Source of the DNA: Planobispora longispora
Lineage (GTDB): Bacteria; Actinomycetota; Actinomycetes; Streptosporangiales; Streptosporangiaceae
Assembly (NCBI RefSeq): GCF_016863135.1
Contig: NZ_BOOH01000058.1
Span: forward strand, 62,001 to 126,000
Direction: 5' to 3'
Length of the DNA stretch: 64,000 nucleotides
This document shows positions 1-8,291 of this stretch, in pieces. A program made the position numbers and the translations under genes. A model generated the notes under the pieces. The model did not search any database. It saw nothing but the letters and a program-made list of their open reading frames with translations, and was not told the DNA's origin. Every line of letters begins with the position of its first letter. Position 1 is the stretch's first letter.

Positions 1-92
1 GCCCGCTGGCCGCCCTCTGCCCGGCGTACGGCGCCGGCCCCACGGACGCCGCGGAGGCCGCGAAACTGGTGCGCCCCGGCCCGTTCTCGTGA
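1..92 (+). CDS. nth: Endonuclease III, C-terminal end (partial)
   Basis: Only the last 29 or so codons are inside the window, ending in TGA at 90-92. The readable tail (P-L-A-A-L-C-P-A-Y-G, then G-P-T-D-A-A-E-A-A-K-L-V) resembles the C-terminus of actinobacterial endonuclease III, where the last cysteine of the 4Fe-4S cluster sits in an L-C-P-x-Y-G context just before the end. Endonuclease III is a DNA glycosylase/AP lyase that removes oxidised pyrimidines. A NUDIX hydrolase downstream is also a common neighbour of nth in actinobacteria. The call rests on a short stretch and the catalytic helix-hairpin-helix is outside the window. Confidence 0.6.
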   Translation, partial: PLAALCPAYGAGPTDAAEAAKLVRPGPFS

Positions 93-152
93 CGGCCCGT
101 TCCGGGAAGCACCGGCGGGGATGTCGTGTTGGAGAAGATCGGAGGTGGGACC

Positions 153-797
153 GTGGAGGTGCCTGGATGGTTGGAGAGGCTGGCCGAGCGGGTCGTGACG
201 GCCCCGGTGCCCCCGGTGATGCGCCCGCCCCGCTCCGGCGGGCGCCCGGCCGCGGTGCTCCTGCTGTTCGGTGAGGGGCCGCTCGGCCCGGACGTGCTGC
301 TGATCCAGCGCAGCTCCCGGGGGCGGCGGCACGCGGGCCAGCCCGCCTTCCCCGGCGGAGGGGTCGATCCCGCCGACGGCGGCCCGGTCGCCGCCGCGCT
401 GCGCGAGGCCGAGGAGGAGACGGGGCTCGACCCGGCGGGCGTTCACGTGATCTGCACCATGCCCGAGCTGTACGTCAGCCGCAGCGACAACCGGGTGACG
501 CCGGTCATCGGCTGGTGGCACACGCCCTCGGCCGTCCACGCGGCCTCGCCCGACGAGGTGGAGGCGGTGGAGCGGGTCCCCATCGCCGAGCTGGTCGACC
601 CGGCCAACCGGCTCCGGCTCCGCCACCCCGGCGGCTACTCGGGACCGGCCTTCCGGGTCCGGGGCCTGCTGGTCTGGGGGTTCACCGCCGGGGTCCTCGA
701 CGGAGTGCTCGCCGACGCGGGCTTCGAGCGTCCCTGGGACCGCTCGCGGGTCGAGGACCTCCCGCCCGACGTCGTGAACCTCGCCTCACGAGGGTAG
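153..797 (+). CDS. NUDIX hydrolase, CoA pyrophosphatase type
   Basis: A 214-residue protein of the NUDIX superfamily, which hydrolyses nucleoside diphosphates linked to another group. The Nudix box is visible about 85 residues in: G-G-G-V-D-P-A-D followed by R-E-A-E-E-E-T-G-L, the usual Mg2+-binding R-E-x2-E-E-x-G-L core. The G-G-x-x-D-x-x-D spacing before it is typical of the NudL/CoAse branch, which cleaves CoA and its derivatives. The GTG at 153 is preferred because GGAGG lies at 141-145 with a 7-base gap; another in-frame GTG at 126 lacks such a site. Its last codons overlap the convergent HEAT-repeat gene by 12 bases. Substrate is inferred from family only. Confidence 0.85.
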   Translation: MEVPGWLERLAERVVTAPVPPVMRPPRSGGRPAAVLLLFGEGPLGPDVLLIQRSSRGRRHAGQPAFPGGGVDPADGGPVAAALREAEEETGLDPAGVHVICTMPELYVSRSDNRVTPVIGWWHTPSAVHAASPDEVEAVERVPIAELVDPANRLRLRHPGGYSGPAFRVRGLLVWGFTAGVLDGVLADAGFERPWDRSRVEDLPPDVVNLASRG

Positions 798-1337
798 GGA
801 GCGGTCCGGCGTCGCCCTGCCCTCCGAGCCGCTCACCAGGGCCGTGCCCAGGCAGGCCCAGTCGGCCACGTCGTCGTCGGAGTCCCTGGCCAGGCGGCGC
901 AGCGCGGCCATCCCCGCCGGGTCGGGCGGGTCGCCCACGATGTTGGGCAGCGCGTAGGCGGCGCCGTACCGGACGGCCGCGTCGGGATGTTCGGCGAGCA
1001 CGATCACCGAGGGCAGCGCGCGGGGGTCGCGCAGGTGCCCGAAGGCGATCAGCACCGAGTAGAGCACCATCGGGTCCTCCTCGGCGGCGGCCATGTAGCG
1101 CAGCAGCGGCATGCTCCGGTCGGCGAAGCCGAGCCCGCCGAGGATGTCCACCCCGAGCATGCGCTCGGCGGCCGTCTCACCCCCGCACAGCCGCCGCGCC
1201 GCGGTGAAGGCCTCCAGACCTCCGTGTTCGTGCAGGCTGGCGATCACCTGCCAGCGGGTCGTTCCGTCATGATCCGGGTCGCGTAGCGCCTTCTCGATCA
1301 GCGAGGCGACGGACCCCGGCCCCCCGGTCGTTGCCAT
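786..1337 (-). CDS. HEAT-repeat domain protein
   Basis: A 183-residue alpha-helical protein without signal peptide or membrane segment. It has at least three HEAT-like units of about 30 residues, each with the pattern of two short helices (for example D-P-R-A-L-P-S-V-I-V-L-A-E-H-P-D-A-A-V-R). HEAT repeats form solenoid scaffolds for protein contacts; no catalytic motif is seen. The start is the ATG reading M-A-T-T-G-G at 1337; a much longer upstream open frame runs antisense through the protease gene and is not believed. Divergent from the MarP-like gene, whose start is only 72 bases away. Function unknown. Confidence 0.75.
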   Translation of the reverse strand: MATTGGPGSVASLIEKALRDPDHDGTTRWQVIASLHEHGGLEAFTAARRLCGGETAAERMLGVDILGGLGFADRSMPLLRYMAAAEEDPMVLYSVLIAFGHLRDPRALPSVIVLAEHPDAAVRYGAAYALPNIVGDPPDPAGMAALRRLARDSDDDVADWACLGTALVSGSEGRATPDRSLPS

Positions 1338-1409
1338 ACGGTCACGATAACCGGGCGGAGCCCTGAGAACGGGTGCACGCGCGGCGCGGCGGATGGATAC
1401 CTTTGAGGG

Positions 1410-2603
1410 GTGAGCGGTGATCTCCTCGACCTGATCCTGATCGGTTTGATGATTGCTTTCGCGGTGTCGGGATACCGTCAGGGATTCATCATCGGCGCCA
1501 TGAGCTTCATCGGCTTCGTCGGCGGTGTGCTCCTGGGCGTCTTCATCGCGCCCCCGATCGCCGGTGCCGTGATCGACGGCGAGACCGAGCGGGCACTGCT
1601 CGCCATCGTGATCGTCTTCCTCACCGCCATCGTCGGGCAGTTCGCGTCCTCGACGATCGGCGCGGTGATCCGCAGCCACGTCACCTGGGAGCCGGCGAAG
1701 GTCGTCGACGCGGTCGGCGGCACGTTCGCCAGCGCGCTGGCGGTGCTGATCGTCGCGTGGTTCATCGGCTCGCTGGTCGCCTTCTCCCCGTTCACGTTCG
1801 TCAACGAGCACGTCAACAGGTCGGTCCTGCTGGGCGCCGTCGACCATGTGATCCCGCAGGCGGCCAAGGGCATCCAGCAGCCGTTCAAGCAGTTCATCGA
1901 CACCTCGGGCTTCCCGCAGGTGTTCGAGGGCATCGGGGGCGCCCGTCTCGTCGACGTCCCGCCGCCCGACAAGAGCGTCGCCAAGTCCCCGCAGCTCGAC
2001 CGGGCCCGCCGGGGCATCGTCAAGGTCCAGGGCGTCGCGACGGGCTGCCGCAGGCACATCGAGGGCACCGGCTTCGTCTACGCCCAGAACAAGATCATGA
2101 CCAACGCCCACGTGGTCGCCGGGGTCAACCAGGATCTCCAGGTCATCGACTACCGCAACAACGTCCGCCCGGCGAAGGTCGTGCTCTACAACCCCGACCG
2201 CGACATCGCGATCCTGCACGTCCCCGGGCTGGGCCTGCCGATCCTCCGGTTCGACGGCACCGCCGAGAAGAACGACGACGCGGTCGTCGCGGGCTTCCCG
2301 CACGGGGAGGGCTTCACCCTCAACGAGGCCCGCATCCGGGTGCGACAGCGGGCCGAGGGCCCCGACATCTACGAGAGCAAGACCGTCATCCGCGACATCT
2401 ACTCGATCCGCGGGCTGGTCCGCCCGGGCAACTCCGGCGGGCCGCTGCTCACCCCCGACGGCAGGGTCTTCGGCGTGGTCTTCGCCGCCGCCCCCGACCA
2501 GCGGGAGACCGGCTACGTGCTCACCGCCGCCGAGGTCGCGCCGGACGCCGAGGACGGCGCCCGGCTGTTCAACCGGGTCGACACCCAGGAGTGCGACCAC
2601 TGA
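1410..2603 (+). CDS. MarP-type membrane serine protease (CvpA plus trypsin-like domain)
   Basis: A 397-residue membrane-anchored periplasmic protease. Residues 1-130 hold four hydrophobic segments of the CvpA family; residues 195-397 form a chymotrypsin-like domain. The catalytic triad reads H234 (T-N-A-H-V-V), D265 (D-R-D-I-A-I-L) and S342 (G-N-S-G-G-P). C213 and C395 stand where the Mycobacterium tuberculosis MarP disulfide links residues 214 and 395. MarP (Rv3671c) supports acid and oxidative stress resistance through cleavage of a cell-wall hydrolase; that role is family knowledge, not shown here. In mycobacteria marP lies next to nth and the CoA NUDIX gene, as here. The GTG at 1410 has GAGGG directly in front, a poor spacing, so the mRNA may be leaderless. 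Confidence 0.93.
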   Translation: MSGDLLDLILIGLMIAFAVSGYRQGFIIGAMSFIGFVGGVLLGVFIAPPIAGAVIDGETERALLAIVIVFLTAIVGQFASSTIGAVIRSHVTWEPAKVVDAVGGTFASALAVLIVAWFIGSLVAFSPFTFVNEHVNRSVLLGAVDHVIPQAAKGIQQPFKQFIDTSGFPQVFEGIGGARLVDVPPPDKSVAKSPQLDRARRGIVKVQGVATGCRRHIEGTGFVYAQNKIMTNAHVVAGVNQDLQVIDYRNNVRPAKVVLYNPDRDIAILHVPGLGLPILRFDGTAEKNDDAVVAGFPHGEGFTLNEARIRVRQRAEGPDIYESKTVIRDIYSIRGLVRPGNSGGPLLTPDGRVFGVVFAAAPDQRETGYVLTAAEVAPDAEDGARLFNRVDTQECDH

Positions 2604-2617
2604 CGTCCGCCCGCCCG

Positions 2618-3064
2618 TCAGGGGCGGAGAAGGTCCCTGATCCTGGCGATCGCCGCCGGCGCGTCCTCGACGTCCAGCTCGCGGGCGGCCAGGGCGAGGG
2701 CCTCGTACGGCACGCCGTACGCGCCGATCCTCTCCGCGCCCCGCGCGAGCAGCGCCGCGGCGCCGCGCCGGTTGCCCCGCTGCAGGTGGGTGAGGCCGAC
2801 GCAGATCTGCGCCAGCCCCTGCCACAGGTCCCGTTCCCGCGCCGGACCGGTCTTCCAGCGGGCCTCCAGCACCTCGTGGGCGTGGAAGGGTCGTTCCTCG
2901 CCGAGCAGGCGGCGGGCCTCCGCCAGGGCCTCCTCCGCGTCCGGCGCATAATCGTCGGGGATGCGTTCCACGCCCTCGGCCCCGTGCGGGAGGGGACGCC
3001 CGAACGCGTCGCGGGGACGCTGGTTGCGGGCCCTGCCGTCGGGGTCGCGGTCCCGGGTGATCAA
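2618..3064 (-). CDS. DUF309 family protein
   Basis: A 148-residue soluble helical protein. It contains the DUF309 hallmark F-H-A-H-E-V-L-E-x-x-W at about residues 55-65 and the later stretch L-W-Q-G-L-A-Q-I-C-V-G-L-T-H-L-Q-R-G-N, which form an up-and-down helical bundle. The family is widespread in bacteria and has no established reaction; the conserved histidines and glutamates suggest a metal site, which is inference. The TTG start at 3064 overlaps the TGA of the upstream alpha/beta hydrolase (TTGA), so the two are probably translationally coupled. It is convergent with the MarP-like protease, with only 14 bases between the stops. Confidence 0.82.
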   Translation of the reverse strand: MITRDRDPDGRARNQRPRDAFGRPLPHGAEGVERIPDDYAPDAEEALAEARRLLGEERPFHAHEVLEARWKTGPARERDLWQGLAQICVGLTHLQRGNRRGAAALLARGAERIGAYGVPYEALALAARELDVEDAPAAIARIRDLLRP

Positions 3065-3984
3065 CGGTCCGGTTCCGCGTCGGTGAGCCAGCTGACCAGC
3101 TCGGTGTCGAAGCTCTCGGGGCGCTCCTCGTGCGGGAAGTGCCCGGCGCCCTCGATCAGCCGCCAGCGGTAGGGAGCGGCCACGTAGCGGCCGGACCCCT
3201 GGGCGGTCCGCGGCAGGACGCGCCCGTCGAGCGCGCCGTGCAACTGCAGCGTGGGCGTCTCGATCTCGGCGCGCATGACCCTGGCGTACCGCAGCCCGTC
3301 CGGGCGGAGCTGGGAGCGGGTGAACCAGCGGTGGTACTCCAGCGCGCAGTGGGAGACGTTGGGGATGGCGAACGCCTCCCGGTAGGTCCGGGACACCTCC
3401 GCGTCCGGCCACCCCGGCCCCGACCACTTCTCCAGCAGCCGGCCCACCATGGCGGAGTCGTCGGCGGTCAGGCGGCGTTCGGGCAGGATCGGCAGCTGGA
3501 ACTCCAGCGTGTGGCCGCTGGCCCGCAGCTGGCCGAACGGGTCGGACAGCAGGGCGGCGCGGAGCCGGAGGGGGTGCGGGGCCGAGACCGGGACCAGGCG
3601 CCGGACGACCTTGGGGTCCAGTACGGCCATCGTCCAGGCCACCAGACCGCCCCAGTCGTGGCCGACGACGGTGGCGCCGGTCTCGCCCAGCGCGCGGACC
3701 AGGCCGACCGCGTCGGCGGCCAGGGCGGGCAGGTCGTAGCCGCGCGGCGGCTTGTCGCTCGCGCCGTACCCGCGCAGGTCCACGGCGACGGCGCGGTAAC
3801 CCGCCGCGGGCAGGGAGACGAGCTGGTGGCGCCAGGTCCACCAGAACTGGGGGAACCCGTGCAGCAGCAGCACGAGCGGGCCCTCACCCGCCTCCACGAT
3901 GTGGAAGCGGGTGCCGCGGGCGTGCACGGAGCGGTGGGTCCACGGGCCCTCGACCCGGACCACGGACTCGTCGGGGCGGCTCAC
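3061..3984 (-). CDS. Alpha/beta hydrolase, epoxide hydrolase/haloalkane dehalogenase-like
   Basis: A 307-residue cytosolic alpha/beta hydrolase. The oxyanion segment H-G-F-P-Q-F-W-W-T-W is at residues 42-51, the nucleophile elbow G-H-D-W-G-G places an aspartate (D110) as nucleophile, and the catalytic histidine is in G-A-G-H-F-P-H-E-E-R near the C-terminus. An aspartate nucleophile with H-G-F-P is typical of epoxide hydrolases and dehalogenases rather than esterases. No substrate can be named. The GTG start overlaps the stop of the holin-X gene by 4 bases (GTGA), and its own stop overlaps the DUF309 start, so it sits in a coupled run behind nhaA. Confidence 0.9.
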   Translation of the reverse strand: MSRPDESVVRVEGPWTHRSVHARGTRFHIVEAGEGPLVLLLHGFPQFWWTWRHQLVSLPAAGYRAVAVDLRGYGASDKPPRGYDLPALAADAVGLVRALGETGATVVGHDWGGLVAWTMAVLDPKVVRRLVPVSAPHPLRLRAALLSDPFGQLRASGHTLEFQLPILPERRLTADDSAMVGRLLEKWSGPGWPDAEVSRTYREAFAIPNVSHCALEYHRWFTRSQLRPDGLRYARVMRAEIETPTLQLHGALDGRVLPRTAQGSGRYVAAPYRWRLIEGAGHFPHEERPESFDTELVSWLTDAEPDR

Positions 3985-4463
3985 CGGTCCGATCTCACTG
4001 ACTCTCGGTGCGAACCGAGCTGCCCGGCGGTGTTCGGCGCGGGGACGGCGGGGGTCTCGGCCTCACCGCTCTTGAGGTTCTTGAGCGAGCGGAGCGTCCG
4101 CTTCATCCCGGTCAGGCCCTTGAACCGGCGGACGCCGATGATGACCATGGCCACGGCCAGGACCACGTAGAAGAGGGTGACGGCCAGGAAGGCCCAGACC
4201 TCCGCCCAGTCGAAGATGGCCACCAGGGCGTAGGCGATGGTGAAGGAGGCGAGGATCAGGCACAGGTGCGCGACGAACGCGGCGGCGGCGAACAGCCCGA
4301 CTCCCATGCCGACCCGCTTGGCGTCGAACCTGAACTCGGCCTTGGCCAGTTCGAGCTCGGCCCGGATGAGGGCGGAGACGTGGCTGCTGGCCTCGGCGAC
4401 CAGTGCGCCCAGCGACTCCTGCTGCGGCTCCGCGGCCGGGTTCGTGGCCGGATTCTGCGTCAT
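3981..4463 (-). CDS. Actinobacterial holin-X family membrane protein (phage holin family)
   Basis: A 160-residue protein with a soluble N-terminus containing an amphipathic helix (A-L-I-R-A-E-L-E-L-A-K-A-E-F) followed by two closely spaced hydrophobic segments at about 75-100 and 108-130 and a basic C-terminal tail. This is the pattern of the holin-X/DUF1469 family, common in actinobacterial chromosomes away from prophages; no lytic role is established. The ATG at 4463 has GGAGA 7 bases upstream. It begins 10 bases after the nhaA stop and its own stop overlaps the hydrolase start, which suggests one transcript. Confidence 0.8.
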   Translation of the reverse strand: MTQNPATNPAAEPQQESLGALVAEASSHVSALIRAELELAKAEFRFDAKRVGMGVGLFAAAAFVAHLCLILASFTIAYALVAIFDWAEVWAFLAVTLFYVVLAVAMVIIGVRRFKGLTGMKRTLRSLKNLKSGEAETPAVPAPNTAGQLGSHRESVRSDR

Positions 4464-4473
4464 GAACGGTCTC

Positions 4474-5715
4474 CTATCGAGCGCGGGTGTCAACATCATC
4501 CTGCGCGTTGAGGTGTTTGCGCACGCGCACCCTGAGCAGGATCGCCGCCAGGACGGAGGCGGTGAGGCTGGCCGCGAGCACACCGGTGGTCACCGCGGAC
4601 GCCCTCTCCGGATCATCGCCGAAGGCGAGGCCGCCGATGAGCAGTGACACGGTGAATCCGATCCCGGCCAGTATCGACACCGCGGCCATGTCCCGCCAGT
4701 GCAGATCCTCCGACAGCTTCGCCAGGCCGAGCCGCACGGCCAGCCAGGCCCCGCCGAAGACGCCGAGGAACTTGCCGACGACCAGGCCGGCGATCACGCC
4801 GAGGACGACCCGGTCGCCGGCCATCCCGCCCAGGGAACCGGCGTCGAGCACCACCCCGGCCGACAGGAAGGCGAACGCCGGGACGGCGAGGCCCGCGGAG
4901 ACGGGCCGCAGGCGGTGGTCGGCCAGTTCGGCGGGGGAATTCTCCTCGCCGGGGGCGCTGTGCACGCGGGTCACGAGGCCGAGGGCTACCCCGGCGACGG
5001 TCGGGTGAACACCGCTGATCTCCACGAGGTACCAGGCGATGAGGGCCAGCGGCACGTAGATCCACGCTCCCCGGACGCGCCGGGCCTGGAGCAGGCCGTA
5101 CAGGCCGATGACCGCCGCGCCGGCGGCGAGGGCCAGGACGTCGACGTGCTCGGTGAAGAACACGGCGATGATGGTGATCGCGCCGAGGTCGTCGACCACC
5201 GCGCTGGTCAGGAGGAAGGCCCGCAGCGCCGTCGGCATCGCGCTCGCCGTCACGGCCAGGACGGCCAGGGCGAAGGCGATGTCGGTCGCCGTGGGGATGG
5301 CCCAGCCCCGGGAGGCCTGCGGCGCCCCCCAGCTCACCGCGAGGTAGACGAGGGCGGGGACGATCATTCCGGCGACGGCGGCGAGGACGGGGAGGGCAGC
5401 CTTGCGGAGGTTGGCCAGTTCGCCGTGGATGAACTCTTCCTTGACCTCGATGCCGGCGATGAAGAAGAAGATCGCAAGCAGGCCGTTCTGTGCCCATTTG
5501 TAGAGTTCGAGGTCGAGGTGGAGGAACTCCGGGCCCGCGACGGCGGTGCGCAGCGCCTCATAGGAGTCGCCGGCGACGTTGGCCCATATGAGCGCGGCGA
5601 CCGTGGCCAGCAGCATGACGACGCCGCCGACGGTCTCGGCTCGGAGGGCTTCGCCGAGCTGGCGGGCGTATCGGACGGTGATCGGGAAGGGCCACTTCTC
5701 TGCGGCGCGGCGCAT
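4474..5715 (-). CDS. nhaA: Na+/H+ antiporter NhaA
   Basis: A 413-residue inner-membrane antiporter that exchanges internal Na+ (or Li+) for protons and contributes to pH and salt homeostasis. Around eleven to twelve membrane segments are visible. Key residues of the Escherichia coli protein are present: D145 in T-A-T-D-I-A-F-A-L (E. coli D133), D175-D176 in V-V-D-D-L-G-A-I (D163-D164), and a lysine in V-V-G-K-F-L-G-V corresponding to K300. The start at the ATG reading M-R-R-A-A-E-K-W is supported by GGAGG a few bases upstream; a longer reading from 5778 is less likely. First gene of the probable nhaA-holinX-hydrolase-DUF309 operon. Confidence 0.95.
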   Translation of the reverse strand: MRRAAEKWPFPITVRYARQLGEALRAETVGGVVMLLATVAALIWANVAGDSYEALRTAVAGPEFLHLDLELYKWAQNGLLAIFFFIAGIEVKEEFIHGELANLRKAALPVLAAVAGMIVPALVYLAVSWGAPQASRGWAIPTATDIAFALAVLAVTASAMPTALRAFLLTSAVVDDLGAITIIAVFFTEHVDVLALAAGAAVIGLYGLLQARRVRGAWIYVPLALIAWYLVEISGVHPTVAGVALGLVTRVHSAPGEENSPAELADHRLRPVSAGLAVPAFAFLSAGVVLDAGSLGGMAGDRVVLGVIAGLVVGKFLGVFGGAWLAVRLGLAKLSEDLHWRDMAAVSILAGIGFTVSLLIGGLAFGDDPERASAVTTGVLAASLTASVLAAILLRVRVRKHLNAQDDVDTRAR

Positions 5716-5918
5716 GGAGCCTCCAGGAGTACAGAGAGGGCCAGTTCCCCCACTGGCCGACCAGACTTCCCGGCACACCTCCGCGTCAGTTTACCCAAAC
5801 CGCCCAAAGTGACCTTAGCTGGCTATGTCTCTCCTCCTCCTCCTCCTCGCACTCCCTCCGGACCGCCGCGTTCCCCCTCCTCGTCGTCCCGGGTCCGATC
5901 CTCACGGCGCCGGCACGG

Positions 5919-5955
5919 CGGTGGCCCGGCGCCGCCGCACGGCGCCGGGCCACCG
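5919..5955 (-). terminator. Strong inverted repeat, terminator of acsA
   Basis: Perfect 16-base arms (5919-5934 and 5940-5955) around a 5-base loop, 22 bases beyond the acsA stop. The stem is almost pure G/C and is not followed by a T run, as is common in actinobacteria. The rest of 5716-5976 holds only the nhaA promoter region; a CTC-rich run lies at 5829-5848. Confidence 0.75.
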
Positions 5956-5976
5956 GACCTTCGAGTCAGACGAGGA

Positions 5977-7962
5977 TCAGTCCTCGCTCTTGGCGCTGGG
6001 CAGCTTCTCGGAGATGAGGTTCATCACCGTGCTGTCGGCGAGCGTGGTGACGTCGCCGATGCTGCGGTTCTCCGCCACGTCGCGGAGGAGACGCCGCATG
6101 ATCTTGCCGGAGCGCGTCTTCGGCAGCTCGGGCACCACCAGGATCTGGCGGGGCTTGGCGATCGGGCCGAGCGTCTTGGCCACGTGGGCGCGCAGCTCGG
6201 TGGCGATGTCCTCGCTCTCCTCGGCGCTGCCGCGCAGGATGACGAAGGACACGATGGCCTGGCCGGTCACCGGGTCGGTCGCGCCGACCACGGCGGCCTC
6301 GGCGACCTTCGGGTGGGAGACGAGGGCCGACTCGACCTCGGTGGTCGAGATGTTGTGGCCGGAGACGAGCATGACGTCGTCGACGCGGCCCAGCAGCCAG
6401 ATGTCGCCGTCCTCGTCCCTCTTGGAGCCGTCGCCCGCGAAGTACATCCCCTCGAACCGGGACCAGTAGGTGTCGATGTAGCGCTGGTCGTCGCCCCAGA
6501 TCGTACGGAGCATCGACGGCCACGGGTCGCGGATCGCCAGGAAGCCGCCGCCCCCGTTCGGGACGCTCTCACCCTGGTCGTCGACCACGTCGGCGGTGAT
6601 GCCGGGCAGCGGGCGCATGGCCGCGCCGGGCTTGCCGCTGGTCACGCCGGGGAGCGGGCTGATCATGATGGCGCCGGTCTCGGTCTGCCACCAGGTGTCC
6701 ACGACCGGGGTGCGGTTGCCGCCGATGTGCTCGCGGTACCAGACGTAGGCCTCGGGGTTGATCGGCTCGCCGACGCTGCCCAGGATCCGCAGGGACGACA
6801 TGTCGTACTTGGCGGGGATGTCGTCTCCCCACTTCATGAACGTGCGGATCGCGGTCGGCGCGGTGTAGAGGATCGTGACCTTGTACTTCTGCACGATCTC
6901 CCAGAACCGGCCGCGGTGCGGGGTGTCGGGGGTGCCCTCGTAGATGACGCTCGTGGCGCCGTTGGCGAGCGGGCCGTACACGATGTAGGAGTGACCGGTC
7001 ACCCAGCCGATGTCGGCGGTGCACCAGTAGATGTCGGTCTCCGGCTTGAGGTCGAAGACCGCGTGGTGGGTGTAGGCCGCCTGGGTCAGGTAGCCGCCGG
7101 TGGTGTGCAGGATGCCCTTCGGCTTACCGGTGGTGCCGCTGGTATAGAGGATGTAGAGCGGGTGCTCGGCGTCGTGCGGGACCGGGGCGTGCTCCGCGCT
7201 CTGGCGCTCCACCAGGTCGTGCCACCAGACGTCCTTGTCGGTCCACCCGACGTCCTGGCCGGTCCGGCGGACCACGAGCACGTGCTCGATGCCCGGGCAC
7301 TCCTTGACCGCCTCGTCCACGGTCGGCTTGAGCGCGCTCGGCGCGCCGCGGCGGTAGCCGCCGTCGGCGGTGACCACGACCTTGGCGTCGGCGTCCTGGA
7401 TCCGGCCGCTGAGCGCGCTGGCGGAGAACCCGCCGAAGACCACCGAGTGGATCGCGCCGATGCGGGCGCAGGCGAGCATGGTGACCGGCAGCTCGGGGAT
7501 CATCGGCATGTAGATCGCGACCCGGTCGCCCTTGCCGACGCCCAGCTCGGTCAGCGCGTTCGCCGCCTTGGAGACCTCTCTCTGGAGGTCGGCGTAGGTG
7601 ATCGTACGGCTGTCGCCCTCGGGCTCGCCCTCCCAGTGGTAGGCGACCTTGTCGCCGTTCCCGGCCTCGACGTGGCGGTCGACGCAGTTGTAGGCGATGT
7701 TCAGCTCTCCGCCGAGGAACCACTTGGCGAAGGGCGGGTTCCACTCCAGGACGGTGTGCCAGCGCCTGGACCAGCTCAGCCGGTCGGCCTGCTTCTCCCA
7801 GAAGGCCAGGCGGTCGGCCTCGGCCTCGGCGTAGGCCTGCTCGGTCACGTTCGCGGCGGCGGCGAGCTCGGCGGGAGGAGCGAACCGCCGGGTCTCGTGC
7901 AGCAGGTTCGACAGCGTCTCCTGGGTCTCACGCGGTTCGGAACCAGGGGTCTCCGGGGCCAC
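5977..7962 (-). CDS. acsA: Acetyl-coenzyme A synthetase
   Basis: A 661-residue cytosolic AMP-forming enzyme: acetate + ATP + CoA gives acetyl-CoA + AMP + PPi. Motifs of the adenylate-forming family are clear: the phosphate-binding loop [18 protein letters not shown] (A5), and the C-terminal P-K-T-R-S-G-K whose lysine (about K620) is the acetylation switch in homologues. Length matches the family. The GTG at 7962 is chosen because AAGGAG stands 6 bases upstream. It is transcribed away from the Fic-like gene; the shared upstream region carries a DasR-like site. A strong hairpin follows the stop. Confidence 0.96.
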   Translation of the reverse strand: MAPETPGSEPRETQETLSNLLHETRRFAPPAELAAAANVTEQAYAEAEADRLAFWEKQADRLSWSRRWHTVLEWNPPFAKWFLGGELNIAYNCVDRHVEAGNGDKVAYHWEGEPEGDSRTITYADLQREVSKAANALTELGVGKGDRVAIYMPMIPELPVTMLACARIGAIHSVVFGGFSASALSGRIQDADAKVVVTADGGYRRGAPSALKPTVDEAVKECPGIEHVLVVRRTGQDVGWTDKDVWWHDLVERQSAEHAPVPHDAEHPLYILYTSGTTGKPKGILHTTGGYLTQAAYTHHAVFDLKPETDIYWCTADIGWVTGHSYIVYGPLANGATSVIYEGTPDTPHRGRFWEIVQKYKVTILYTAPTAIRTFMKWGDDIPAKYDMSSLRILGSVGEPINPEAYVWYREHIGGNRTPVVDTWWQTETGAIMISPLPGVTSGKPGAAMRPLPGITADVVDDQGESVPNGGGGFLAIRDPWPSMLRTIWGDDQRYIDTYWSRFEGMYFAGDGSKRDEDGDIWLLGRVDDVMLVSGHNISTTEVESALVSHPKVAEAAVVGATDPVTGQAIVSFVILRGSAEESEDIATELRAHVAKTLGPIAKPRQILVVPELPKTRSGKIMRRLLRDVAENRSIGDVTTLADSTVMNLISEKLPSAKSED

Positions 7963-8035
7963 TACGCACTCCTTCTCGTACTGCTCGTCGGCTTCGGCTG
8001 TGTCCCACTTCACCAGTCCACAGGTGTCCGCCACA

Positions 8036-8051
8036 AGAGGTCTAGACAGGT
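8036..8051. promoter_or_regulatory. DasR-like operator (dre-type) upstream of acsA
   Basis: The 16-mer AGAGGTCTAGACAGGT matches the GntR-family DasR consensus AGTGGTCTAGACCACT at 12 of 16 positions, including the central GGTCTAGAC. It lies 74-89 bases upstream of the acsA start. DasR senses aminosugar phosphates and in some actinomycetes is reported to act on acetyl-CoA synthetase genes; regulation here is inference. Confidence 0.45.
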
Positions 8052-8055
8052 CTGT

Positions 8056-8065
8056 ACCAATTGGT
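8056..8065. promoter_or_regulatory. Palindrome ACCAATTGGT upstream of acsA
   Basis: A perfect 10-base palindrome five bases from the dre-like site, within the weaker frame TGT...ACA. It looks like a second regulator site or part of the acsA promoter; no regulator is assigned. Confidence 0.3.
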
Positions 8066-8291
8066 GACAAGCGAGGCGTAACTTCGCACCGCCCCTGACG
8101 CTGCGTAGCGGCATCGGGAGAAACGTTGCGATTCCGACACCGTAGAAAGGTAGAGGGCGTTATTCCAGACACGCCGGTACGGCGGTGCGCCGGATGGCCC
8201 GATGCGCTCGGTGAACGGTCCCGGGGCGGTTCTCCCGGAAGTGGTCGTGGCGGCGTCTGCGACTTGTTAACCGGCGGGTAAGGTCGGGGCC

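Larger units (their letters stand above)
7963..8291. other. Divergent promoter region of acsA and the Fic-like gene
   Basis: 329 bases with no credible gene. It holds the rare CTAG-containing palindromic site at 8036-8051 and the 10-base palindrome at 8056-8065 (both listed separately), and an AT-richer stretch around 8130-8165. Both flanking genes must be expressed from here. Confidence 0.7.

Noticed and set aside
3981-4463. Holin-family protein as sign of a prophage
   Set aside because: No other phage genes nearby and this holin-X group is common as a housekeeping gene in actinobacteria.
4699-8067. A 1122-codon open frame opposite nhaA and acsA
   Set aside because: It is antisense to two clear enzymes; long shadow frames are expected in GC-rich codon usage and the protein is Arg/Gly/Val low-complexity.
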